DNA of 64,000 nt. It comes from Congeria kusceri (lineage: Eukaryota > Mollusca > Bivalvia > Myida > Dreissenidae). Of the stretch, positions 33,493 to 43,894 are shown one piece after another. The position numbers were made by a program, and so were the translations under genes. Below the pieces are notes generated by a model that saw only the letters and a list, made by a program, of their open reading frames with translations, ran no database searches and was not told the DNA's origin. The DNA lies in the NCBI GenBank assembly GCA_027627225.1, contig CM051027.1:87156451-87220450 (forward strand), written 5' to 3'. Every line of letters starts with the position of its first letter. Within the stretch, counting starts at the first letter, position 1.

Positions 33493-35001
33493 TTAAGAAA
33501 ATCGCCGGGATTCTTTTATAAATTGTTGGACATGTAGAAAAATTTCAGAGTTTTCATTTTCGTCAAGATATGTATTGCCGAAAAGCAAAATATTGAGCTC
33601 AACAACGCTAGTTATTCCGGAGATACTGTTCATTAATGTAGTACGTATTGCGTTATAATAAGAACATACGAAAAAGAAGTGGTAGTTAGATTCAATATCT
33701 CCACACGAGCATAGTGGAGACTCGATGATGTTTTTTGCGTAAAGATGTTCGTTAAGCGCACTCGATTTGGTCCTTAACCGCGTGTGGAGTATTTGAAGAT
33801 AACGTTGTCCTATATAAAAGTACGATGGTGTTTTTACCATGCCTCTTTTAAGCTTGGATTTAAAAATATTCAACGATTCACTATTTTTTACATCTTCTGG
33901 TAATATATTCCATTTTCGAATAACTGCCGGTAGGAATGAATTATAGTAAAGGGTTGATCTAGATTCGGATGTGCGCAAGTCATTCGCATTACGGAGATTG
34001 TACCTAGTAGCAGCCCCGACATGTTGAGGTACCAGGTCGGTCAAATACTGAGGGGTAAGAGAGTTTTGCATTTTGTAAAAAAGTATTAGTTGGTGTTTGT
34101 CGCGTCGATCTTGTAGCGGTTCCCAGTTAATTTCTTTTTGCAATTCGGTTATAGATACTAGTTTTGATGACCCACAAGCAATTCGCGCTGCTTCGATTTG
34201 AATTTTGTCAAGTTCACGTTTTTCTGCTTGAGTGCAATTATCCCATATTACATCTGAATATTCTAATAGCGGTCGAATGAATGACGTATAAATTATTTCA
34301 AGCGATTTGCGGTCAAGTTTAAATCTCAGTTTGCGCATAATATTAATTCGACTCCATGCTTTATCAGTTATATATTTAATATGGATGTGCCATTTACAAT
34401 CATTCGAAAGAAAAACTCCTAGATGTTTGTGGGAGCAGACATCCGGTATTGGCTTAGACAACATTTTAAAGCTATATGTATTCGGTTGTTGCTTTCTGGA
34501 GAATGTAATTGTTTCAGATTTAGAAGGATTAAATAAGACATGCCATTTTAAGGCCCAATCAGATATTCTGTTGATATCGTTTTGTAATATAGCATTACGA
34601 GTATTTGTGTCATCTATGATAATGTATAGGGATGTGTCGTCAGCAAACAGACGAATGTTACTTTGAATGTCGTTTACAATATCATTTATGAAGATTAGAA
34701 ATAATAGGGGCCCTAATATAGAGCCCTGAGGGACACCGGCCTCTAGTGTAGCCCAGTTAGAAACTGCGCCTGGAAGTACTACACGTTGACGTCTTCCATT
34801 AAGATAATTTACAAACCAAGAGTGTAACTTTCCACGGATGCCAATAGCATTGAGTTTATGTAATAGACCCAGGTGCCAGACCTTATCGAAGGCTTTACTT
34901 ATGTCAAAAAATACAGCTTTTACCTCTAATCCATTGTCAAGGGCTTTGCAAAACGTATCGTATATATAAGTGAGTTGGTTTGTGGTAGAGTCGCCTGGCA
35001 A
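33493..35001 (-). CDS. Non-LTR retrotransposon: reverse transcriptase part (frameshifted from the upstream frame)
   Basis: Reverse transcriptase of an APE-type non-LTR element. In order: motif A (FFDISKAFDKVWH), then motif B (EAGVPQGSILGPLLF), then the catalytic FADD box (IRLFADDTSLY), then HLGVFLS, and near the C-terminus a Cys/His cluster (CSCGDIESNYHFFFVCS) typical of Jockey/CR1/L2-like elements. The domain starts in the neighbouring frame (35022-37022) and the two frames are offset by a single-base change near 35010-35020. The sequence is otherwise open and conserved, so the insertion is recent. Exact clade is not settled. Confidence 0.9.
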   Translation of the reverse strand: MPGDSTTNQLTYIYDTFCKALDNGLEVKAVFFDISKAFDKVWHLGLLHKLNAIGIRGKLHSWFVNYLNGRRQRVVLPGAVSNWATLEAGVPQGSILGPLLFLIFINDIVNDIQSNIRLFADDTSLYIIIDDTNTRNAILQNDINRISDWALKWHVLFNPSKSETITFSRKQQPNTYSFKMLSKPIPDVCSHKHLGVFLSNDCKWHIHIKYITDKAWSRINIMRKLRFKLDRKSLEIIYTSFIRPLLEYSDVIWDNCTQAEKRELDKIQIEAARIACGSSKLVSITELQKEINWEPLQDRRDKHQLILFYKMQNSLTPQYLTDLVPQHVGAATRYNLRNANDLRTSESRSTLYYNSFLPAVIRKWNILPEDVKNSESLNIFKSKLKRGMVKTPSYFYIGQRYLQILHTRLRTKSSALNEHLYAKNIIESPLCSCGDIESNYHFFFVCSYYNAIRTTLMNSISGITSVVELNILLFGNTYLDENENSEIFLHVQQFIKESRRFS

Positions 35002-35021
35002 AAACCCAGACTGAGATGAGG

Positions 35022-37022
35022 TCAGTATTTGTTACTAATAAGGTGATTGTACACATGTTTAAAAATTATTTTTTCAAACACTTTTTCCATTGTATTAAGC
35101 AATGATATTGGACGATAGTTAATCGCTAATTTAGGGTCACCTTTTTTTAAAACTGCACTGACGTTAGCATCTTTCCAACAGCTTGGCATTATACATTTGT
35201 TGAGTGAGAAATTAAAGAGTTCACATAAGGGAGTGGACAATTCGACTCGACATTCTTTTAAAATACGGTTACTTATACCGTCAGGTCCTGATGCTTTATC
35301 AACAGAAAGTGATTCTAGAACATCATGAACATCAGTAGATGTAATAATAAGAGACTCTAGCAAGTTAGCAATTGGTACATAAGTGAGATCCGGAATGTTA
35401 TCATTATCAATGTCAATTTTTGACTGACTTTGAAAGAAATTGTTAAGAATGTTCGCCTTTTCAAAGCAATCAGTTACTGCTGAATTGTCGGTGGGATTAA
35501 TGAGTGCAGAATTTAAGTAATTGTTAGCTTTGTTGATAAATGACTTGAGAGTTCTCCACCAGTCGTTAGACGTGTGGTTATTTTGTTTGAGTTTATCGCG
35601 TAGGTTTACATAGTACTGATCTTTTGCTTGTCTAATTAATGATATGGTCCGGTTTCTGAGTGCACGAAACTTGGACCAATAATAAGTACTGTTTTTGCGT
35701 TTCGCATGTTGGTAAGCTCGTTTGCGTTTTCTTATCATACGACGTATATGTGTATTGAACCAAGGAGCGTCACGCGGTTTGATTTGTATTAGCCTGTTTG
35801 GGATACAATGTTTAGCATTACGAATAATAGTATCAGTGATATTAGTGCAATATGTGTCGACGTCGTTACTTGCGATTGTTTCCCAGTTAAATGTAGAGAA
35901 GATTTCACGTAACACATTGTAGTTACCGTCCTCGTATTTCCATATATGACGCTCGTATGTTTTCGCTCTTGGCTTATTATATTTTAATAAACCATAAATA
36001 GGACTATGGTAGCGATGTTGTTGATCAAGAAAAGGATCACCAACACCTGATAATGCCAAGCTGTTTGGGTTACTTAGTAGCAACAAGTCAAGAATTGATG
36101 AAGAACTTTCTGTAAAATGCGTTGGTTCGTCAATAACTTGAACAAGACTGTACTCTTGGCACCAAGAATCAAGTTTTCTTGCTAATGTATGTATATTGAT
36201 ATTCATGTTAAAGTCCCCGGTTATTATAATATCTGATATACCGGTTTCAATTGCTAAGCCAAAAGAGTCATCAATTAAGTTAGTGTAAGACACATCTGCG
36301 TTTGGTGGTCTATAAAATAACCCAAATAAGACACGCTTTTTACTCTGCAAGTGGAGTTCAATCCAAATGCATTCTAATGAAATAGGTTCAAGGTCAGGTC
36401 TGCGTTCATAGTGGATACAATCTTTTACGTATAGCATAACCCCACCGTGGCTGTCATGTATTCGATCTTTGCGTTCGGGACAGTGATATGAGGGGATAAG
36501 GAGTTCGTCAGTTTCAATAGAGTTACTAAGCCAAGTCTCAGTAAAGGATAGTACATCAAAATTCGAGAGTTCTGCAGTAAGAATATCCAATTTGTTCCGG
36601 ATACTCTGCACATTATACTGAATAAACGAAAAGTTATTAGGCATTGCCAATAAGTCAGTAAGTGTATTGATCTCCGTGACAGAGGAAGCTAAGGAACTAA
36701 TCGATACTGGGCCTGGGTTTAGTTCAATATCCCCAGAAAGCAACATGATTATGTTAAGCCATGTAAGTATCGCGACTGTTAAGAAGACAAACATTGTTTT
36801 CCGTACGAATATTAAATTGGAATAGTAGCGTTTACTAACTATAGCGCGTGTATACGGCCGTTGAATATGCCGGAAAAGTTGGGATTGACCTTTGATGTTG
36901 TGAAGAAACGATTCCAGAGCAATTTCGTTTTTGTACAACGAAATTAAGACTATTGCATTTAAAGATGCAAAAAACAATCCGATTGGTTTGTATCTTGGTA
37001 AGATGTTATGTGTAACCATCAT
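35022..37022 (-). CDS. Non-LTR retrotransposon: 2A-like leader, AP endonuclease, start of reverse transcriptase
   Basis: 666 codons. Residues 1-104 hold two hydrophobic stretches (about 13-30 and 75-95) and end in the 2A-like motif GDIELNPGP, at which ribosomes of related elements are known to skip a peptide bond. From about 131 comes an APE-type endonuclease (FSFIQYNVQSIRNKLDIL, TETWL, FGLFYRPP, ITGDFNMN, a diverged RYHSPI in place of the usual SDH). After a basic linker (RKRKRAYQHAKRK) the first reverse-transcriptase motifs appear (LKKGDPKLAINYRPISLL) before a premature stop caused by the frameshift. It lies inside the C1q copy 0 locus, in the opposite orientation. Confidence 0.9.
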   Translation of the reverse strand: MMVTHNILPRYKPIGLFFASLNAIVLISLYKNEIALESFLHNIKGQSQLFRHIQRPYTRAIVSKRYYSNLIFVRKTMFVFLTVAILTWLNIIMLLSGDIELNPGPVSISSLASSVTEINTLTDLLAMPNNFSFIQYNVQSIRNKLDILTAELSNFDVLSFTETWLSNSIETDELLIPSYHCPERKDRIHDSHGGVMLYVKDCIHYERRPDLEPISLECIWIELHLQSKKRVLFGLFYRPPNADVSYTNLIDDSFGLAIETGISDIIITGDFNMNINIHTLARKLDSWCQEYSLVQVIDEPTHFTESSSSILDLLLLSNPNSLALSGVGDPFLDQQHRYHSPIYGLLKYNKPRAKTYERHIWKYEDGNYNVLREIFSTFNWETIASNDVDTYCTNITDTIIRNAKHCIPNRLIQIKPRDAPWFNTHIRRMIRKRKRAYQHAKRKNSTYYWSKFRALRNRTISLIRQAKDQYYVNLRDKLKQNNHTSNDWWRTLKSFINKANNYLNSALINPTDNSAVTDCFEKANILNNFFQSQSKIDIDNDNIPDLTYVPIANLLESLIITSTDVHDVLESLSVDKASGPDGISNRILKECRVELSTPLCELFNFSLNKCIMPSCWKDANVSAVLKKGDPKLAINYRPISLLNTMEKVFEKIIFKHVYNHLISNKY

Positions 37023-38803
37023 AATACGTTAAGAAAGGTGAGTGCACTTTAGCAAGAGTTACAATAGTCCAAGACTCTTCAACAAGTCCTTCATCCTGAA
37101 AACAGTAAAACAAGAAAATAAAGCAAATGAAAAAGGTTATAAAGACGTAAATCAGAAGGTAAGTGGTCAATGTGTAAATGAGCTGGTCATTTTAAAGAAT
37201 TAAGTGCCATAAGAACAAATTGGACGGCTTAAGGTACCCTAATCGTTATAGACATACATAAGTGTGTTATAAGGGTAATTTACACATACAACATACGGTG
37301 AAAGCATAAAGTTACAGAGGTACACATGTACAGTATACATGCACTACCATATACATACATATACACACATACCATACACACGTACACACATACACGGATA
37401 CACACATACACACGTACACACATAGACACACACATACACCCACACATAAACACACATGTACATACATAGTTGTATAGCTATACATAGATATATTTGAAAT
37501 TTCATATTTATATATAATTAAATCTTACAATTAACAATAAGTTTAAACTACTAGTACTATAAAGAAGTACAAGACAGTCTTACTCAGTCAGAAAATGTTC
37601 GATTTGTTTTCATCATGCATTATAACAGTGTAGTAGGAATTAACCAGTCAAACAGTTATACAGCTACAAACACAGAAACATACATACTTATGCAGCTATA
37701 CATAGTTATATATAGTTATACATTTTGTATATAATTAGTTCTTTCAATATGCATGATAACAGTATAATAATAATAATAATAATAATTAACCAACCAAACA
37801 GTTATACAGCTAGTTATATATAGTTATACATTTTATATATAATTAGTTCTTTCAATATGCATGATAACAGTGTAATAATAATAATAATAATTAACCAGCC
37901 AAACAGTTATACAGCTACAAAACAAGAGAGCATTACAATTAGAACACAACTGGTCTGATTGGCTTTGTTTGATGAAATGAATTTGTTAACTCAATAAAAA
38001 GTTACTTTTAATGTGATATCAGTATAGATTTGATATTGTTTGCTATTTGATTTCAATACTTATAAAGACATTTGTACGATATTATTTATTTCCATTTGTA
38101 CAAGCCCTACGAAAGAGAAATGTAGGGCCCGTTGTGGAACCAAATAAGTGTTTAGCGGACTATAGTCGTACGAAATTATGTGTTGTGTCGTGTATTAGTG
38201 ATATCCCAAATCAAGCAGCCCTGCAGAAACGAAATTGAGGGTCCGCATTGGGATATTTATATTTATGCAATGCGACATGAACATTGGATATTCTCGATAG
38301 ATTTTACGTATTACATACTATTTATATTGCATGTAAGTAAAACTATAACCAGCAGAATATTATATATTGTGTTAATACCTAGACAGACTGTACGTTCTAT
38401 TCAAAGTGTACCTTAAAATGCACAAATGAATTTAAGTTAACAAATATATACAAAGTGAATCAAAGTGCATGTATTTAAGGTTTCCGACTAGCAGATGGAG
38501 ATAACGGTAAATGTTTTGTAAGCATTTTGAAAGAATATTAAAATAAAATTATATTTATATTCACAAAGGAAGCGAGGCATAACAAAATCCAATGTAATCC
38601 GTTCATAGACACATTTAACTCGGAGCATAAATTTTCGATCATGGTAACGCTTGAGCATTGTTAGGTGGCAATTATTTATGGTACGGGGTAAGTTTGGTAA
38701 ATATGTTATAATATCAAATATGTGTACCACGTTTCACTGATTTTGGTCAAATCACAAAAGTGACGTACATATACTGTTCGACAAAGAAATGGGGGATGTT
38801 CAT
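37023..38803. repeat. Microsatellite-rich stretch and tandem duplication of about 110 bp
   Basis: 37320-37460 is ACAC/ATAC microsatellite. About 37695-37917 holds two to three copies of a unit with agttatacattttatatata, ctttcaatatgcatgataac and an (ATA)n run, ending aaacagttatacagcta. The first part may include the retrotransposon 5' UTR. No exon was recognised. Confidence 0.6.
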
Positions 38804-39031
38804 TCATGATCTATTGCCACTAGTGACCGATCCGTACGATCTATTGGCGATGGAGCGGAGCTTGGTTATCTGTTCAGGTGTTTCAACTCGATGGATCGCG
38901 CGTTTAAGGTCTCGCACCAAAATAGTTCCGTCGTGGGTCCATGCACTTTCTGCAAGTTTATCCATAACGAGTTTGCGCGCGTCAAAAAACATCTCACTAC
39001 GATGCTTCGTTAGGGCCTGTTTAATTAACAA
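38804..39031 (-). pseudogene. Possible fragment of a retroelement ORF1-type protein
   Basis: A 75-codon open frame with RKLVMDKLAESAWTHDGTIL and VRDLKRAIHRVETPEQI. The AWT-DG-I spacing with a following basic helix resembles the C-terminal domain of ORF1 proteins of animal non-LTR elements. The match is from memory of the pattern only; no neighbouring domain was found. Confidence 0.3.
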
Positions 39032-39074
39032 TGCGTTAGTAAACTGTAATGCACGTAATATATTTCACTTTTAG

Positions 39075-40015
39075 AAACTGAAAGTGCAACCTTTCGAAAA
39101 AGGCTTGATCAATTCTTCACTTGGAGAACGAGAATCTGTTCGAAAGCGTCAAGGTAATGTATTGTACACGATTATTTTAGTCTGGCAGAATCTTAATTAA
39201 CACAAGTACATGACTTTAATTTACAACCAGAGGTTCTTTGTACAGTGAACTACTTTTATTTCATCATCAAGCCTACATTGATGAAATAACACCCGTGGGA
39301 TAAACTTAGTGTATTTTCACACTGTGGAATATAGCAAACACGCGCAGTATAATGACAACATTATTGTTAATTTTTGTCACGTCATTTATGTTTTTCTTGC
39401 CTATGTTTGCTTTAGTTTTTTTTCAAAAGAAAGGTCGAAAATAACGGAACTGATGGGATAAAAATAGGCTCGTGGTTCAGGTTTTCTAAGCCTCGCTAAA
39501 TAACCTTATCTTTATTCAACACTAACCTAGTATTCTCTAGACTACCCGTATACATGTATCTCTGTTACAGTATCTGTCACCACTGTGGCGTTCACTGCAT
39601 GCATTTCGGAACAGGATCGCGTACACATTGGTCATCACCAGATAATTGTTTTCGACATTGTCAAAACAAACGTCGGCAATGCGTACAGAGGAACATCGGG
39701 GATTTTCAGAGCTCCTGTCAGCGGCGTGTATGGTTTTCACTTGTCAGCGGCGTGTATGGTTTTCACCTGTCAGCCCAGGTGGTTGGATCAAATATCATCT
39801 ATGTGAACATCATGAGAATCGGGGTAGCCTTTGACGTGATGGTTAATGAAGGTAGAGGTACGGGGCTTACCACGGTTACTGAATTCTGGACAATTGAACT
39901 GCATGCAGGTGACGATGTATGGATTCAGGCTGATACAACGTGAAGCGAAGGACACATGACCGCTTTACATGGATGGTGCAACTCAGAGTTTTCGGGCTTT
40001 TTAATTGGCTCGTAA
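39075..40015 (+). pseudogene. C1q-domain protein gene, disrupted (copy 0): two exons
   Basis: Exon 39075-39153 (acceptor ttttag, donor GTCAAG|gtaatg) encodes LGERESVRKRQ and joins in phase to the exon from 39571 (acceptor tctgttacag). That exon reads VSVTTVAFTACISEQDRVHI, VFDIVKTNVGNAYRG, GIFRAPVSGVYGFHLS and later GDDVWIQ and FSGFLIGS, the standard C1q order. Two lesions are visible: a 26-bp tandem duplication around 39719-39770 shifts the frame, and TGA at 39941-39943 replaces a conserved Trp found in the copies near 47540. C1q-domain proteins are secreted pattern-recognition lectins, expanded in bivalves. Confidence 0.85.
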
Positions 40016-40155
40016 ACCTAGATGGAGATGTTAGCGACAGAAATGGACAGTCTAGTGTCACAATACAAATTTCTTATTGGTCGAAATAAAAAACATGCAT
40101 TTCCCAGATTTGTTGTTTGGTAATTGGACATTTGTTTCCGTCATTCAATGTTATA

Positions 40156-40400
40156 CACTCAACAAAAGTTATAACGCACCGAATGGAAATAAATTGAAAT
40201 TGTTGTGCTTCTTTATGTATAAGAATTTCAGCTTGAAATGTCAGCTATGATTTTTTGAGTTATACATGCATGTGTTCATACCAAAAATATTGGAAACAAT
40301 ATGAAGGAATTTCGAGTTTACCATGGGGCAGCTGAAATTCTTATTAATGCAGAAAATACAACAATATCTTTTTGGTGCGTTATAACTTTTGTTGGATGTT
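40156..40400. mobile_element. Tc1/mariner-type MITE with perfect 21-bp inverted repeats
   Basis: CAACAAAAGTTATAACGCACC (40160-40180) is exactly inverted at 40374-40394. TA flanks it on both sides (40154-40155 and 40401-40402). The homologous 3' flank in the downstream array (47731-47740, gttatatatc) lacks the insert and serves as the empty site. Confidence 0.92.
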
Positions 40401-40740
40401 TATCAATGCTTCCTTTCCACAATAAAGACAATAACCAAGATCTAAACTTTTTATTAATTTCTTGTCAACGTACGTTAATTGTTTAACATACAAATATATA
40501 TTTTGCGCGCCGATATACATGTATGTACGAGTAATTTAAAGCCACCAAACAATTAAGGGATCCATACTTTTGTAAACAATTGATGCACTTTATGCATATT
40601 TGGATTCAGTTTCCTCGACATTATCTTATTATGCACGATAAAAATAAAATCTGTAGATAAGATAATCCCCAAAATAGTCCTAAGAACAAACTATGGGAGT
40701 GTCATATGTCGAAAGAACATACCACGCATTCAAGCATTTA

Positions 40741-40960
40741 TACGGTGGCACAGAGGTAACATGCACTACTCTTTTTTTTATCTCGTTCCCACGAGATATT
40801 AAGTCGAGGGAACGACATACTAAGTCGAGGGAACGAGATACTAAGTAGAGGGAACGAGATACTAAGTCGAGGGAACGAGATACTAAGTAGAGGGAACGAA
40901 ATACTAAGTCGAGGGAACGAGTTATTATTTTGTTCCCTCGACATAGTTAGAGAACCAATC
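40741..40960 (+). repeat. Minisatellite element (21-bp unit), forward copy
   Basis: About seven units like ctaagtcgagggaacgagat follow the lead-in ggcacagaggtaacatgcac. The same lead-in and units recur inverted at 44965-45145 and in the other array units, so the repeat travels with its flank and is not a purely local expansion. Confidence 0.85.
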
Positions 40961-40982
40961 AAAATTTGTTTTTATGATAATC

Positions 40983-41936
40983 ATGGCCGACATAAATGAT
41001 GATGTTGTAAGATATTTCCGAGTTTGACTTTCCGATCGCCAAATTAGTTTTGTTGTTTTGAACATACATGGCTTGTCGATATCGGTTCGTCAAATACACA
41101 GGGTCTTGCGCTTGTTAGATATGAAGAGGAGAGATTATAGTGATATTAAAACAGTGATAGATTTAATTATCAACGAACTAAAACAGTCGGGTGGCCAACA
41201 TGGCTATAGAATATATTGAGACAGCGATGTTTGGCAAACGGACTGAGGGTGCGGTCTCGTGATGGCGACAATATTCTTCGAACATGTGACCCAGAAGGTA
41301 CTTTTGGTATCAAAACGATATTTAAATTAACTAATAACTAATACAACGTCTTTAAATAGAATATCTAGTAAGCACACTGTCACGTATATGCATTATAGCT
41401 CATTTTCAGTAAGTATGATCAGTTGATTTTTTGTGTTCGTGACAACGTGAGATATGCCGGAACCAACATGTTGTTATGTGTTACAAGTCCACTAACATAT
41501 TAAAACAAAATTTGTGTTTTCCATGTTAGGCACATTTTTTAGGAATTTGGCTTAAACGTTAGGATTATAACAATATTTAGCGAAGCCTGGATTTAGCGGT
41601 CATTTCAATGGTAACGCTTTTTCCATATCACACATGGCTAAATTAATAAGAATGAAGTTTTGGTCCTTAAGAGGTTGTTGAAGAAAAGCTTCTCTTTTGC
41701 AAATATGGTAGTCTCGGTTTGTGTGACAAAAACAATGATAATGACACAAACTATTTAATTTAGCACACATAAGGTACGAGTAACGTCTGACATCAGTTGT
41801 GTATCTATCATAACTGGATACGAATTACGTTTCATTTTCAGTGGTTATGCAAAGAACTGCTCACGGATTTGTTAGACGGTCATATTTCACTGTTTGCCCA
41901 AACTACATATTGCACATTGATGGGTACGATAAACAA
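40983..41936 (+). pseudogene. Decayed integrase-core-domain gene, two exon remnants
   Basis: From ATG 40983 the frame reads MADINDDVVRYFRV, then a stop at 41025, then HGLSISVRQIHRVLRLLDMK and KQSGGQHGYRIY to a second stop at 41217. A shifted frame continues with CLANGLRVR and CDPEG. A second block (acceptor tttcag, 41842-41936) has FVRRSYFTVCPNYILHIDGY and DK. This is the order of the transposon-derived, single-exon or few-exon integrase-core genes common in molluscs and fish, in which IDGYDK holds the first catalytic Asp. The rest of the catalytic core was not found. Confidence 0.75.
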
Positions 41937-41939
41937 AAT

Positions 41940-42608
41940 CACTTAATACTTTGTAAACACGGGGCATATGCAATTATACATTAAAAGTTTCCTAATCACT
42001 TAAATAACCGTTGAAATATAAAATTGCCTTATTTAAATAATTTTCTCGAAAATTAAAATTGCCTAATTAATTAATACGTATGTGGCACGCTGTATGTAAT
42101 ATAAACGTTACGTATCGACATAATTAATTCCATAGGCAATTCCCTTGTTTTATCAGCGGTCAAAAACGGAAAATATCTTTCTTTTACTGTCTAAGGTCCC
42201 GACTCACGTTAAGCCGCTCATAAAGCAATAGACGAACATAGATCGCTCCGCCTTTCTGTTTGTCCTAGGTAATTTGTCCACTGATTTGAAGGAAATCGAT
42301 TGGATTATGCATCCATGTTCTTTTATTTACCACTGAACCGATATAAACCCATATATATATATAGTTGGTCAACTCAATTCTTGACTGACAAGTATCTACT
42401 GGTCGATTCTACTGATTTAAAAGCAAAAATAGCAGGGCATGTGTTGTTCATTCACACTGAATTAATAATCAGTCTTTGTGTTCTTGTAGGCAGAGCTGGA
42501 CTTGGCAATGAAAATGTTTAAGTTTTCAACATATTCATGTCGCGCATTTTCTCAACACCTATCGAACTTGAGCTTAATAAGACTTGTACAAATATTAATA
42601 ATATTAAA
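41940..42608. other. Intergenic DNA, nothing recognised
   Basis: AT-rich sequence without exons or repeats that I could identify. It may hold unrecognisable remains of the integrase-core gene. Confidence 0.35.
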
Positions 42609-42895
42609 CAAGAGGGACATGATGACCCTATGTTCCTAACCTGAGCATCATTGCTAATAACCTGAGCATCATTGCTAAAACTGTCTATGGCAGCCAATGA
42701 TTGATTGCTTTGCTGGTAACTATGCTAGAAACAAGTGTGCTAAAACAAATGAAGAAAGTAGAAGCAAACGGAATCAATTGTTGCTTTGGCAATTTTTATG
42801 GTAACTCTTGGATGCAACGTAATCTGCTCTGAGGTTAAGAAGTTCAACTATTGCAAACACTTACATTTATTATCTTAAGCTAGTCATTTAAACTA
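42609..42895 (-). mobile_element. 3' end of a family-B HINE-like element on the minus strand
   Basis: aacaagagggacatgatgac then cctatg, followed by cctaacctgagcatcat, is the reverse complement of the family-B terminus (hairpin plus CTCTTGTT). The cctaa/cctgagcatc phrase occurs twice. The body is cut off by the left edge of the tandem array at 42896. Confidence 0.6.
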
Positions 42896-42968
42896 TTTTA
42901 CTCATTTAATAAATCCATTTAAACCAAGTAAACCCGATTGCACAGCTAATGCTTAACCATATATACAG

Positions 42969-43118
42969 TGGCATTATATAAATAACCTTGGTAGAAGTTC
43001 ACTAGATAATGCTACACAGCAATACCAAAGCTACTGAACAAGACAGTGGTCATGCAAACCAGAGTTCTACATAGAATGCAATTCTTAGAACAATTTAGAA
43101 AGTGGACTACGTGTTCAG
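42969..43118 (+). pseudogene. Helical exon of the secreted gene, frameshifted (unit 1)
   Basis: Same acceptor (atatacag) and donor (TTCAG|gtgagc) as the intact 151-nt exon at 49317, but one base is missing in cacagcaataccaaag, leading to a stop a few codons later. The internal ATG of the other units is ATA here. Confidence 0.75.
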
Positions 43119-43250
43119 GTGAGCTAAAATTGCTAGTTATAAATAGTCCTTTATTTTAAATCTAACTGAAAACTTAAAGTAAAACATATACCATAAACGT
43201 GAATTCACATGAAAACACTGGAATGTGTATAAAAGGGTTTGTTTATTATA

Positions 43251-43497
43251 GTGTCACCCCTCGCGATTAAGGGCCAGCCAGTTTTGACTTATGAGACACC
43301 TTTCTACTGATGAACATCTTTACTCCCGATTCCTATCCTATATGCCGGGCGCTTGGCAGGAAGGCAACCGGTAACCCTTGATTTAACTAGCTGCTGGGTA
43401 GGCAACCGGCCATATCAGAACAAGCCCTGTGTAGGACTCGAACCTTCGACCTCCCGCTCCGTTGGCGAACGCCCTAACCACTAGGCCACGGAGACGG
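43251..43497 (-). mobile_element. tRNA-derived SINE (unit 1)
   Basis: On the minus strand it begins ccgtctccgtggcctagtgg, an A-box region, followed 40 bases later by the B-box GGTTCGAGTCC. A non-tRNA body follows, ending near gagggctggccct-like sequence. Copies in the same place in units 2-4 are at 49600-49846, 55942-56188 and 62280-62526. Confidence 0.8.
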
Positions 43498-43815
43498 TTT
43501 AAGTTTTCAGTTTTTGTACATACAATGTACATAAAATACAAGCCAAAAATGAAATAAAAGGGACCTGTTCACAGATGGACGAAATGACAACTATAAAAGA
43601 AAAGTGTATATAAAGGAGCAAAATCACACTACGGACAAAGAAATGTACTGTAAATCCGTTTCTTTCATGAGTAATTAGCAGTTGAAAATAATACAATTAT
43701 CACGTGTTTGTAACGCTAAACGATGGACTAATTTGGAGTGTTTCTGTTGTTTTCGTTATAATTGTTGACACTACATGGATCACTTACATAATGTAAAAAA
43801 TGCAGTGATATATAT

Positions 43816-43894
43816 GGAAATCGGAATTGCCAAGTGGTTAAGGCGTTTGCCTTTTGGTCCGGAGGTCTGAGGTTTAAACCCTGGTGGGAACAAC
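43816..43894 (+). other. tRNA-like segment with pol III boxes (unit 1)
   Basis: gccaagtggttaaggcg is a good A-box and ggtttaaaccc a near B-box. A T-run (potential pol III terminator) follows. Homologues are at 50181-50258, 56523-56600 and 62861-62938, where one B-box base is lost (ggttgaaccc). A clean cloverleaf could not be drawn, so this is probably a tRNA pseudogene or SINE head. Confidence 0.55.

Noticed and set aside
39554..39943. Plus-strand 129-codon frame over the C1q exon taken as a gene
   Set aside because: Its first part is out of the C1q frame; it becomes C1q-like only after the 26-bp duplication.
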